Positions 29,186 to 36,777 of a stretch of DNA of 64,000 nucleotides are shown one piece after another. The stretch spans positions 28,955 to 92,954 of the forward strand of contig JAURYH010000040.1 of assembly GCA_030653975.1 (NCBI GenBank), read 5' to 3'. The notes under the pieces are model-generated. The model was given only the letters and a program-made list of their open reading frames with translations, had not been told where the DNA came from and did not search any database. The translations under genes and the position numbers were made by a program. Position 1 is the stretch's first letter. Each line of letters opens with the position of its first letter. This stretch comes from Hydrogenophaga sp. GTDB lineage: Bacteria > Pseudomonadota > Gammaproteobacteria > Burkholderiales > Burkholderiaceae_C.

Positions 29186-30399
29186 ATCAACAAAAGAACC
29201 CCCGGAAAACGGCCCGGCGCTGGATCATCGCCGGGCTGGCGCTGCTGGCTGCGGCCGCGATGGTCTATGCGGTCTACCGGCCCCGGCCGATCACCGTGGA
29301 GGTGGCCACGGTGACCACCGGCCACTTCGAACAGGTGATCGAGGAGGATGGCCAGTTGCGTCTGAAGAGCCGCTACGTGATCACTGCGCCCACCCTGGCC
29401 CATCTGCAGCGGCCCACGCTGAAGGTGGGTGACGCGGTGAATGCTGGCGACGTGGTGGCCCGGCTTGCGCCCACAGCCCCCCAGCTGATTGACGCCCGCA
29501 CCCGCACCGTGCTGCAGCAGCGCGTGGGCAGTGCCGACGCGGCGCGCCGCGCGGCCGCGGCGCAGGTGCAGCGGGCGCAGACTGCGCTGGCGCAGGCCGC
29601 GCTGGAAGCGGGCCGGGCCGAACAGCTGGCCCAGCAGGGCTTCATCGCCCCCTCGGCCCGCGACCAGGCCGATCTGGCCCGGCGTTCGGCGCAGCAGGCC
29701 CTGGCCGCGGCCCAGGCCGAGCAGGCCATGGCCAACTTCGCGGTGGCCGAAGCCCGCGCCGCGCTCAGCCAGGCCGATCCCGCCGCGAGCGAACGGTCCA
29801 CCGGCCTGTGGGAGATCAGGAGTCCGGTGAACGGCCAGGTGCTCAAGCTGCACCTAGACAGTGCAGCTCCCGTGACCGCGGGCCTGCCGCTGCTGGAGAT
29901 CGGCGACATTGCGTCCATGGAAGCGGTGATCGATGTGCTCTCGGGCGAGGTGCGGCAGGTGTTGCCCGGTGCGCCGGTGCAGCTCTCCACCGGCAGCGGC
30001 GCACCCCCGCTGCCCGGAACGGTCACACGGGTCGAGCCGGTGGCCTTCACCAAGGTCTCGGCGCTCGGCATCGAGGAGCAGCGCGTGAATGTGGTCGTGG
30101 CGCTGGCGGCGCCGCCGCCAGGTGCGGCGCGCCTGGGCGACGGCTTCCGCGTGGACGCGCGCATCACCGTGTCGTCGCAGGCCGACGCCGTGCTCGTGCC
30201 CAGCGCGGCGCTGGTGCGCGATGGCGAGCAGTGGCGCGTGTACGTTGTCGAAGCCGGCAAGGCGCGCGCGCGGGCGGTGGTGTTCAACGACCGCAACGCC
30301 GACATGGCCTGGATCAAGGACGGTCTGCGCGAGGGTGAGACCGTGCTGCTCTACCCGGGCAGCATCGTCACCGACGGACAGCCGGTGAAGGTGCGGTAA
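29182..30399 (+). CDS. Periplasmic adaptor (HlyD/RND-type membrane fusion protein)
   Basis: A 405-residue adaptor: N-terminal membrane anchor (residues 14-33), lipoyl-like halves (about 60-95 and 205-235), an alanine/glutamine-rich alpha-helical hairpin (about 105-200), and beta-barrel and membrane-proximal domains. ATG 29182 overlaps the permease stop. It should link the permease to an outer-membrane channel such as a TolC homologue, which is not encoded nearby. Confidence 0.9.
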   Translation: MNQQKNPRKTARRWIIAGLALLAAAAMVYAVYRPRPITVEVATVTTGHFEQVIEEDGQLRLKSRYVITAPTLAHLQRPTLKVGDAVNAGDVVARLAPTAPQLIDARTRTVLQQRVGSADAARRAAAAQVQRAQTALAQAALEAGRAEQLAQQGFIAPSARDQADLARRSAQQALAAAQAEQAMANFAVAEARAALSQADPAASERSTGLWEIRSPVNGQVLKLHLDSAAPVTAGLPLLEIGDIASMEAVIDVLSGEVRQVLPGAPVQLSTGSGAPPLPGTVTRVEPVAFTKVSALGIEEQRVNVVVALAAPPPGAARLGDGFRVDARITVSSQADAVLVPSAALVRDGEQWRVYVVEAGKARARAVVFNDRNADMAWIKDGLREGETVLLYPGSIVTDGQPVKVR

Positions 30400-30537
30400 C
30401 CCCCCTGACTGGGTAACCCCCCGCAGCGCTTCGCGCTACCCCCAAAGGGGGCTGAGGGCCGCGGCTCCAAGCCTGCCTGCGCAGGCTTGGACAGCCCGAA
30501 GAAGCCTCGCTTCTGGCGAGGCTGCGGCCTGCAAGGC

Positions 30538-30584
30538 GCACTGGCCGTCCGGCAAAGCCGGCTCGGCGGTGCCCTTGGCTGGGT
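30538..30584 (-). repeat. REP-like element, copy 1
   Basis: About 47 bp whose reverse complement matches 35566-35612 and 63859-63903 almost base for base. The centre is a CCGGC-AAA-GCCGG hairpin. A second module at 30415-30451 (GCAGCGCTTCGCGCTACC inside C/G runs) matches the flank of copy 2. Confidence 0.75.
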
Positions 30585-30647
30585 CCGTTCGCGCCCCTGC
30601 AGGGCGTTGAACGGCCGCCCCTTCGCCCCTTCAATACCCCCGAACCT

Positions 30648-30665
30648 GAGTGCGGCAGCGCACAG
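30648..30665. promoter_or_regulatory. Stress dyad a (GAGTGCGG CA GCGCACAG)
   Basis: 15 of 18 bases match the dyad family CTGT(T/G)CG(T/C)-CA-GCGCACAG. Centred 126.5 bp upstream of the BON lipoprotein start. Confidence 0.5.
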
Positions 30666-30782
30666 ACTGTTCGTGGGTCAGGCTTTACTGTGGCGCCAAT
30701 GGCACTGGACATGAATCCGGTCTGCCATGCGGTGCAGCCTCCGGTTGCGCAGCCCGTTCAACCCCTGTACAGAAAGCACCCC

Positions 30783-31097
30783 ATGATCACCAAACAACGC
30801 TTCTCCGTTCTTCTTCTGGCTGCTGCGGCCTTCACCACCATGGTGGGTTGCGCCGCTACCAGCAAGCAGGAGAGCACCGGCCAGTACGTCGACGACACCG
30901 TCATCACCACCCGGGTGAAGGCCGCGATTTTCCAGGAAGCCTCGCTCAAATCGGCCGAGATCAACGTCGAGACCTTCAAGGGCGCCGTCCAGCTCAGCGG
31001 TTTTGTGAATTCCCAGGCCGATATCAACCGCGCCGTTCAGGTCACGCAGAGCGTGCCCGGCGTCAAGTCGATCAAGAACGACATGCGCATGAAATGA
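30783..31097 (+). CDS. BON domain lipoprotein
   Basis: A 104-residue lipoprotein: signal peptide with lipobox around TMVGC (Cys22), then one BON domain (about 40-104; DDTVITTRVKAAIFQ, KGAVQLSGFVNSQ, VPGVKSIKNDM). BON proteins such as OsmY and DolP bind membranes and protect the envelope under stress. First gene of a run of stress-type genes; dyad a is upstream. Confidence 0.9.
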   Translation: MITKQRFSVLLLAAAAFTTMVGCAATSKQESTGQYVDDTVITTRVKAAIFQEASLKSAEINVETFKGAVQLSGFVNSQADINRAVQVTQSVPGVKSIKNDMRMK

Positions 31098-31148
31098 CCG
31101 GCGGGCTTCGGCCCCGGCATTCCCTCTCCATCCTGATGAGGTCACCCC

Positions 31149-31406
31149 ATGAACACACACAACCCTGTTGAATCCCGCTGGCTGACGCTGGCCGCCTCGC
31201 TGACCCTGGTCGCCGGCCTGAGTGCCTGCGCCGGCATGTCGCGCCAGGACCAGAACACCGCCATCGGTGCGGGCGTCGGTGCCGTGGGCGGCGCCGTGCT
31301 CACCGATGGCAGCGCGCTGGGCACCCTGGGTGGCGCTGCCATCGGCGGTGTCATCGGCAACCAGATCGAAACCGACGACGACCGCTATCGCCGCAGCCGC
31401 AGGTGA
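31149..31406 (+). CDS. Glycine-zipper lipoprotein
   Basis: An 85-residue protein with signal peptide and lipobox LSAC (Cys27), followed by a glycine-zipper region (AIGAGVGAVGGAVLTDG and LGGAAIGGVIGNQIE) of the 2TM/OsmB-like type and a basic tail. OsmB-like lipoproteins are outer-membrane stress proteins. It lies 51 bp after the BON gene on the same strand. Confidence 0.85.
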   Translation: MNTHNPVESRWLTLAASLTLVAGLSACAGMSRQDQNTAIGAGVGAVGGAVLTDGSALGTLGGAAIGGVIGNQIETDDDRYRRSRR

Positions 31407-31447
31407 ACGGCCTGCTGCCCTTCATTTCAACCCACCGAAAGAAATCC

Positions 31448-31840
31448 ATGAGCAATCCCATCAGCACTTTGGGCGATGACGCCTCTTCCCTGGCCAGCTC
31501 GGTCGCCAATTCCACCGAGCACGCCATACGGAACACCCAGCGCGCGGCCCAGCAGGGCATCAACCAGCTCGCCAGCAACCTCGATGGCGCGCGCAGCCAG
31601 ACCAGCAACGCGCTCCACCATCTGGTGAGCGACACCGAAGCACTGGCGCACCGCGGCATGGACGCCGTGCGCGACGGCGCTGGCCAGCTGCGCGAAAAAT
31701 CGCTGCACGTGAAAGACGCCACCACCAGCTACATCCAGCATGAGCCGGTCAAGTCGATGCTGATGGCCGCTGCCGTGGGCGCAGCGCTCATGGGCCTTGT
31801 GGCCCTGTTCAGCCGCAACCACGGCGGCCACGGTCGCTGA
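31448..31840 (+). CDS. DUF883 family protein (ElaB/YqjD-like)
   Basis: A 130-residue protein with a long amphipathic helical region (10-95) and a C-terminal membrane helix (about 103-122, MLMAAAVGAALMGLVALF). DUF883 proteins such as YqjD and ElaB anchor to the inner membrane and can bind ribosomes in stationary phase. The next two genes are the usual yqjE- and yqjK-like partners. ATG 31448 is preceded by GAAAGAAATCC. Confidence 0.82.
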   Translation: MSNPISTLGDDASSLASSVANSTEHAIRNTQRAAQQGINQLASNLDGARSQTSNALHHLVSDTEALAHRGMDAVRDGAGQLREKSLHVKDATTSYIQHEPVKSMLMAAAVGAALMGLVALFSRNHGGHGR

Positions 31841-31856
31841 ACCCGGAGCGCTTGCC

Positions 31857-32240
31857 ATGATCCACCCCGTGTTCCGCCTGGCGGCTTCGCAGCCCCTGTT
31901 GCTCGCGGAGCACGCGGCGGCTTATGCGAGCCTGCTCGGTGAAGAGCTGGTGATCGGCAGCGCGCGCCTGAAGCGGCGCCTGGCGTTCCAGCTGGCGGGC
32001 GCTGCCTGCCTGGTGGTGGCCGCCATCCTGCTGGGCGTGGCCCTGCTCCTGTGGGCTTCGCTGCCCTCGGCCGGCTCGCGCTTCCCCTGGCTGTTTGTGC
32101 TCACGCCGGTGTTGCCGGCGGTGCTCGGCCTTTGGGCGCTGTGGCAGGCGCAGGACCGTGAGGCTGTCGAGCCGTTTGCCAGCCTGCGCCTTCAACTGGC
32201 CGAGGACGCTGCCCTGTTGCGCAACCCGGGCACCCCATGA
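31857..32240 (+). CDS. Phage holin family / YqjE-like membrane protein
   Basis: A 127-residue protein with two membrane helices (about 44-66 and 76-98) and charged ends, matching the YqjE/DUF1469 group annotated as holin family. In bacteria these accompany DUF883 proteins; no phage genes are nearby. Its stop overlaps the next ATG (ATGA). Confidence 0.8.
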   Translation: MIHPVFRLAASQPLLLAEHAAAYASLLGEELVIGSARLKRRLAFQLAGAACLVVAAILLGVALLLWASLPSAGSRFPWLFVLTPVLPAVLGLWALWQAQDREAVEPFASLRLQLAEDAALLRNPGTP

Positions 32241-32644
32241 ACGACACCCCTGCACTTTTGCCACCGGCCTCACCACCACCAGCGGCCGGGCACGCGCACG
32301 CCAGCTCGGCCAGTGCCCGGCTGGAAAGCAACCGCCAGCGCCTGTCCGGCTGGCTGGAACAGGATCGCCGTGCCCATGCCTCGTATGGCTGGGTGGCGGC
32401 CGCGGCGCTGCCCGTGCTCAAAAGCCTGGGCACGCACCCGGTGGCGTCGCTGGCGCTCGGCGCGCTGGCCCAGGGCTGGATGCGGGATGCACCCGCCACG
32501 CTCCCGGGCCCGCCGCTGGAAACCCAGGCGCTCGGTGCGGCACTGGCCGTGGTGCGCCGCCATCCCAGGACCAGCCTGGCCATCGTGGCCATCGCTGGCG
32601 CTGCCCTGCTGTGGAGCGGTTGGCGCCGCAGCAGCCCTTCCTGA
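32237..32644 (+). CDS. YqjK-like hypothetical protein
   Basis: A 135-residue protein with a proline/alanine-rich N-terminus and a C-terminal hydrophobic segment (about 110-128) ending in WSGWRR. By position it is the yqjK counterpart in a yqjDEK-like operon; similarity by eye is weak. Translationally coupled to the YqjE-like gene. Confidence 0.65.
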   Translation: MNDTPALLPPASPPPAAGHAHASSASARLESNRQRLSGWLEQDRRAHASYGWVAAAALPVLKSLGTHPVASLALGALAQGWMRDAPATLPGPPLETQALGAALAVVRRHPRTSLAIVAIAGAALLWSGWRRSSPS

Positions 32645-32676
32645 TCCCGACCCCAACCCCAACCCAAGGAACCACC

Positions 32677-32826
32677 ATGCTTTACACCATCGCCGTCGTC
32701 CTGCTCATCCTCTGGTTGCTGGGGCTCGTCACCTCCACCACGTTGGGCGGCTTCATCCACGTCCTGCTCGTGATCGCCGTCGTCATGGTGCTGCTGCGCG
32801 TGATCAGCGGGCGCAGTCCGCTGTAG
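32677..32826 (+). CDS. Small two-helix membrane protein (lmo0937-like)
   Basis: A 49-residue membrane protein: helix 1 IAVVLLILWLLGLVTS, a short TLGGFIH turn, helix 2 VLLVIAVVMVLLRVISG. Such tiny proteins, known from stress-induced sets in many bacteria, have no assigned role. AAGGA lies seven bases before the ATG. Confidence 0.8.
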   Translation: MLYTIAVVLLILWLLGLVTSTTLGGFIHVLLVIAVVMVLLRVISGRSPL

Positions 32827-32847
32827 TCCATCCCCGGTGTGCTGGCT

Positions 32848-32865
32848 GTGTGGGTCAGCGCACAG
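32848..32865. promoter_or_regulatory. Stress dyad b (GTGTGGGT CA GCGCACAG)
   Basis: 16 of 18 bases match the dyad family. Centred 75.5 bp upstream of the hybrid kinase ATG. Confidence 0.6.
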
Positions 32866-32931
32866 ACCTTGCCCGCAAGGGCGGCTAGTGTCCGCCTGTG
32901 TCGCCATGGGTGGCACCCACCAGAGACACCG

Positions 32932-34641
32932 ATGTCCGAGAATTCCCCCCGCCCCGACGACCCCGAGTGCCCGGGCAAGCCGGGTGAAACCACCGAATCG
33001 AGCCGGCGCAGTGCGCTGCTCAAGGCCGGTGCGCTGCAGAACGCCATCCTGAACAGCGCCAATTTTTCGATCATCGCGACCGATGAAAAGGGCATCATCC
33101 AGCTCTTCAACGTGGGTGCCGAGCGCATGCTGGGCTACCGCGCCGAGGAGGTGGTCAACCGCGTGCGCCCGAGCGACATGCACGACCCGCACGAGGTGCA
33201 TGCGCGCGCCACGGCCTTGAGCCTGGAGCTCGACACGCCGATTGCACCGGGCTTCGAAGCCCTGGCCTTCAAGGCCTCGCGCGGCATTGAAGACATCTAC
33301 GAGCTCACCTACATCTGCAAGGACGGCAGCTGGTTCCCGGCCATCATCTCCATCACCGCGCTGCGCGACGACTACGGCGACATCATCGGCTACCTGCTGA
33401 TCGGTACCGACAACTCGGTGCGCAAGCGGGTGGAGCAGCAGCTCAACGAGGCCGTGGACGCGGCCGAAAAAGCCAACCAGGCCAAAACCGATTTCATCTC
33501 CAGCATGAGCCACGAGCTGCGCACACCGCTCAACGCCATCCTGGGCTTTGCGCAGCTGGTCGAATCGGGCACGCCCGTGCCCACGCCGACGCAGCAGCGC
33601 AGCATCGGGCAGATCCTGAAAGCCGGCTGGTACCTGCTGGAGCTGATCAACGAGATCCTCGACCTCGCGCTGATCGAGTCCGGCAAGCTCACGCTTTCGG
33701 GTGAGCCGGTCTCGCTCACCGAGGTGCTGGCCGAGTGTCGCGCCATGGTCGAGCCGCAGGCGCAGCAGCGCGGCATCGGCATGGTGTTTGCGCAGCTGGA
33801 ATCGCCGCGCTACGTGAAGGCCGACCGCACCCGGCTCAAGCAGGTGCTGATCAACCTGCTCTTCAACGCCATCAAATACAACCAGCGCGGCGGCCATGTG
33901 ACGGTGGTCTGCACGCTGAGGGCGAACGATGTGGTCCGCATCAGCGTGCGCGACACCGGCCCTGGACTGATGCCCGCCCAGCTGGCCCAGCTGTTCCAGC
34001 CCTTCAACCGGCTGGGTCAGGAGTCCGGCACCGAAGAGGGCACCGGCATCGGCCTGGTGGTGACGCAGCGGCTGGTGCACCTGATGGGTGGCCAGATCGG
34101 TGTCGACAGCACGCCCGGCGTGGGCAGCGTGTTCTGGGTCGAGATGGCGCTGACCGAGGCACCGCAGCAGGCCGAGCTGGGCACGCTGCCCGTCGACCTG
34201 CCGCGGCCTGAAGCGGCGTCCGGGATGCCACAACACACCCTGCTGTACGTGGAAGACAATCCGGCCAACCTGGAGCTGGTCGAGCAGATCATCGAGCGCC
34301 GCGCCGACATGCGCCTGCTGGGCGCAGCCGACGCCAGCCTGGGCATCGAGTTCGCCCGCGTCTACCAGCCCGAAGTGATCCTGATGGACATCAACCTGCC
34401 CGGCATCAGTGGTGTCGAAGCGCTGAAGATCCTGCGCGCCGACCCGGCCACCGCCCACATCCCGGTGATCGCGCTGAGCGCCAATGCCGTGCCGCGCGAC
34501 ATCCAGAAAGGGCTGGAGGCGGGCTTCTTCAACTACCTCACCAAACCCATCAAGGTGGTCCAGCTCATGGAGGCGGTGGATGCTGCCTTGCAGGTTGCTG
34601 AAACCACCAGCGGCCCCGCCGCGCACCAGGAATCCGCATGA
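32932..34641 (+). CDS. PAS hybrid histidine kinase with C-terminal receiver
   Basis: A 569-residue soluble kinase: PAS about 40-165 (ILNSANFSIIATDEKGIIQLF), HisKA with FISSMSHELRTPLNAILGF (histidine around 197), HATPase about 300-420 (DTGPGLMPAQ, GTGIGLVVTQ), then a receiver domain 437-560 with LMDINLPG (Asp around 484) and LTKPIKV. No membrane segment. The next gene, a receiver-PAS protein, overlaps its stop (ATGA). A stress dyad lies 75.5 bp upstream. Confidence 0.92.
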   Translation: MSENSPRPDDPECPGKPGETTESSRRSALLKAGALQNAILNSANFSIIATDEKGIIQLFNVGAERMLGYRAEEVVNRVRPSDMHDPHEVHARATALSLELDTPIAPGFEALAFKASRGIEDIYELTYICKDGSWFPAIISITALRDDYGDIIGYLLIGTDNSVRKRVEQQLNEAVDAAEKANQAKTDFISSMSHELRTPLNAILGFAQLVESGTPVPTPTQQRSIGQILKAGWYLLELINEILDLALIESGKLTLSGEPVSLTEVLAECRAMVEPQAQQRGIGMVFAQLESPRYVKADRTRLKQVLINLLFNAIKYNQRGGHVTVVCTLRANDVVRISVRDTGPGLMPAQLAQLFQPFNRLGQESGTEEGTGIGLVVTQRLVHLMGGQIGVDSTPGVGSVFWVEMALTEAPQQAELGTLPVDLPRPEAASGMPQHTLLYVEDNPANLELVEQIIERRADMRLLGAADASLGIEFARVYQPEVILMDINLPGISGVEALKILRADPATAHIPVIALSANAVPRDIQKGLEAGFFNYLTKPIKVVQLMEAVDAALQVAETTSGPAAHQESA

Positions 34642-35474
34642 ACCTCACCCCGCAAGAACGGCTCAATGCCCGCATCCTGATCGTGGACGATCAGCCGGTC
34701 AACGTGAGCCTGCTCGAAGAAATGCTGCAGGAAGCCGGCTACACGCGGGTCTCCAGCACCACGGAGCCCGAACAGGTCTGCGCCATGCACCGCAAGGCGC
34801 CGTTCGACCTGATCCTGCTCGACCTGCAGATGCCGGGCATGGACGGCTTCCAGGTGATGGAAGGCCTCAAGGCCAACACCGCCGAAGACGACTACCTGCC
34901 GGTGCTGGTGATCACCGCCCAGCCCGGCCACAAGCTGCGCGCGCTGCAGGCCGGCGCGAAGGACTTCGTCAGCAAGCCGTTTGACCTGGTCGAGGTCAAG
35001 GCGCGCATCCACAACCTGATCGAGGTGCGCCTGCTGCACCGGCAACTGGCGCGGCACAACCACTACCTGGAACAGCTGGTGCAGGAGCGCACTGCCGAGC
35101 TGCGCGAGAGCGAGGCGCGCTACCGCGCCCTGACCGAACTGGCCACCGACTGGTACTGGGAGCAGGACGGCGAGGGCCGCTTCACCAAGGTGTCGGGCCC
35201 GGTGCTGGAGATGCTGGGCCTGCAGGTGGACGCCCTGAACGGCAGCAGCAGCGCCGAGCAGATCGAGGACGGCTGGAACCTGGCCGAACGCGAGACGCTG
35301 CGCGCCCGCATCGCGGCGCGCAGCCCGTTTCTGGACATGGTGCTGAGCCGTGTCTTGCCTGATGGTGCGGTTCGCCAGTACCGCGTGAGCGGCACGCCGA
35401 TGTTCGACGCCAGCTGCACACTGATCGGCTACCGCGGTGTTGGGGTCGAGATCCAGGCTTCCGGGATGCGTTGA
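34638..35474 (+). CDS. Receiver-PAS protein without output domain
   Basis: A 278-residue protein: receiver domain 10-125 (ILIVDDQPVNVSLLEEML, phospho-acceptor in LILLDLQMPGMDGF, VSKPFD), coiled coil 125-160, then one PAS domain ending at GYRGVGVEIQ. In most relatives that phrase leads straight into a GGDEF or kinase domain; here a stop follows after five residues. It may relay or scaffold through the PAS domain, or be a truncation. Coupled to the hybrid kinase. Confidence 0.87.
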   Translation: MNLTPQERLNARILIVDDQPVNVSLLEEMLQEAGYTRVSSTTEPEQVCAMHRKAPFDLILLDLQMPGMDGFQVMEGLKANTAEDDYLPVLVITAQPGHKLRALQAGAKDFVSKPFDLVEVKARIHNLIEVRLLHRQLARHNHYLEQLVQERTAELRESEARYRALTELATDWYWEQDGEGRFTKVSGPVLEMLGLQVDALNGSSSAEQIEDGWNLAERETLRARIAARSPFLDMVLSRVLPDGAVRQYRVSGTPMFDASCTLIGYRGVGVEIQASGMR

Positions 35475-35565
35475 GGGGGACTTCACCTCGCGCTGCGGCA
35501 GGCGCTGCACGGCAGCGATGGCGCATTCCATCGTGATGAACGCAGGCTCATCAGGATGACGAAGT

Positions 35566-35612
35566 ACCCAGCCCAGGGCACCGCCGGGCCGGCTTTGCCG
35601 GACGGCCAGTGC
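35566..35612 (+). repeat. REP-like element, copy 2
   Basis: Same 47-bp core as copies 1 and 3 with the GCCGGCTTTGCCGG centre. The adjoining module 35613-35655 has C/G runs flanking TAGCGCGAAGCGCTGCAGG, itself an inverted repeat. It fills most of the 185-bp gap before the slyB-like stop. Confidence 0.75.
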
Positions 35613-35659
35613 CGCCCCCCCTAAGGGGGGGTAGCGCGAAGCGCTGCAGGGGGGAGCCC

Positions 35660-36274
35660 TTACTCCCGCGGCTCGCCGTCCCGGTTGACGGTGATGCTGC
35701 GGCCGGGGGGCGAGAGCATTTGCGCGCGGTGCGTGATGCCGCGGAAGCGGTAGGTCACATCCCAGTAAGCGGGTTCGCTCTGGCTGACGGTGCTGCAGCG
35801 TTGCACGTCCTGTGTGCTCACCGGGTTGCCGTAGCGGTCGCGACCGACCTGGGAGCCGATCGCCGCACCCGCCACCACACCGCCCGCGGTGGCCAGATCC
35901 CGACCACTGCCGCCACCGATCTGGTGACCGATCACGCCGCCGATGACGGCGCCCACGAGCGCACCACCGACATTCGGTGCCTGACGCTGCTGCACCTGTT
36001 CGCGTTCGATCCAGCAGCGCTGCTCTGGCTGCCCCATCACGGCGCGGACCGACAGCACCTCGGCCTCAAACAGGGCCTCGTTCTGGCGGCGGCGGTAGTC
36101 GCGCCGCTGTTCGCGCTGGCTGGGGGCTACCAGCACCTGTGGGGGTGCCTGCTGCACCATCGGCTGTTGTTCGTACACCGGGTAGGGCACGGCGCAGCCG
36201 GCGAGGCCCAGTGTGGCTACGGCGGCCAGCCAGAGGGCTGAGTGCCGGAGGGAAAAGCGGTGTGACTGTGTCAT
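35660..36274 (-). CDS. Glycine-zipper 2TM outer-membrane lipoprotein (SlyB-like)
   Basis: A 204-residue lipoprotein. Signal peptide and lipobox LGLAGC (Cys27), a glutamine-rich linker, a glycine-zipper region (GGALVGAVIGGVIGHQIGGG and AGGVVAGAAIGSQVG, about 102-145) and a C-terminal domain with the pattern YWDVTYRFRG. SlyB-type proteins stabilise outer-membrane protein complexes under stress. ATG 36274 has AAAGGA upstream; a frame running to 36511 is not credible. Stress dyad c is centred 80.5 bp upstream. Confidence 0.87.
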   Translation of the reverse strand: MTQSHRFSLRHSALWLAAVATLGLAGCAVPYPVYEQQPMVQQAPPQVLVAPSQREQRRDYRRRQNEALFEAEVLSVRAVMGQPEQRCWIEREQVQQRQAPNVGGALVGAVIGGVIGHQIGGGSGRDLATAGGVVAGAAIGSQVGRDRYGNPVSTQDVQRCSTVSQSEPAYWDVTYRFRGITHRAQMLSPPGRSITVNRDGEPRE

Positions 36275-36345
36275 GGAGTGTCCTTTGCGTGAAGGGGAAA
36301 CGTTGCAGGTCGAAGTTCCACGGTAATCCTTGAAATCCCTCCGGT

Positions 36346-36363
36346 CTGTGCGCTGACGAACAC
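36346..36363. promoter_or_regulatory. Stress dyad c (CTGTGCGC TG ACGAACAC)
   Basis: 17 of 18 bases match the reverse form of the dyad family. Centred 80.5 bp upstream of the SlyB-like gene (minus). Confidence 0.65.
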
Positions 36364-36377
36364 CCGGGCAGGGGTTC

Positions 36378-36422
36378 GTCGGTTGCGTCGGTTGCGTCGG
36401 TTGCGGCCGTTGCGGCCGTTGC
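36378..36422 (+). repeat. Five-unit 9-bp tandem repeat
   Basis: Three copies of GTCGGTTGC are followed by two of GGCCGTTGC, between the two divergent dyads. It is noncoding in the chosen annotation. Unit number could vary between strains. Confidence 0.85.
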
Positions 36423-36434
36423 GGGCGCGGTGAT

Positions 36435-36452
36435 CTGTTCGTCAGCGCACAG
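36435..36452. promoter_or_regulatory. Stress dyad d (CTGTTCGT CA GCGCACAG)
   Basis: The best-formed copy and my reference sequence. Centred 91.5 bp upstream of the small membrane protein that leads the glucan synthase operon. Confidence 0.65.
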
Positions 36453-36534
36453 ACGTGCAGCGGCCCTGAACCTAAAAGGGTTGGAACGGGAAACACCACC
36501 CCGCGCCCCACACGACCCGATCACGGAGACGACC

Positions 36535-36777
36535 ATGTCAAAAATTCCTTCCATGTCCCCCAGCTGGGACACCTCGTCGGTTGGCCACCCGGCGGACATT
36601 TCGTTGCGGGAGCGCTCGGCGCTGGGCGATCACCTGGCCCATTGCGGCGCCCAGCGTGGACCCTTGCAGACCTTGCGCAACGGCGCCGACGAACTCCAGG
36701 GCATGCTGGCCGGGCGTGTGATCACGTCGGCGGTGGTGCTCACCCTGCTGTTCGGCGGTTCCTGGCTCATGCTGTAA
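36535..36777 (+). CDS. Small single-helix membrane protein, coupled to glucan synthase
   Basis: An 80-residue protein with a charged N-terminal part and a C-terminal membrane helix (about 61-79, ITSAVVLTLLFGGSWLML). I do not recognise a family. CGGAGACG precedes the ATG. Its stop is immediately followed by the GTG of the 2861-residue glucan synthase, so it may act as a leader peptide or membrane partner for that enzyme. Confidence 0.75.
   Translation: MSKIPSMSPSWDTSSVGHPADISLRERSALGDHLAHCGAQRGPLQTLRNGADELQGMLAGRVITSAVVLTLLFGGSWLML

Larger units (their letters stand above)
30400..30782. other. Gene-free stretch with REP-like element and dyad
   Basis: This 383-bp gap holds copy 1 of a dispersed GC-rich repeat (30415-30451 and 30538-30584) and stress dyad a (30648-30665). 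No gene is supported. Confidence 0.7.

Noticed and set aside
31857..32240. Phage holin suggesting a prophage
   Set aside because: The holin-family label fits the YqjE group; no phage structural, integrase or lysis genes are present and the partners are yqjD- and yqjK-like.
36378..36422. Possible CRISPR-like or VNTR array
   Set aside because: Five contiguous 9-bp units with no spacers; a simple tandem repeat.
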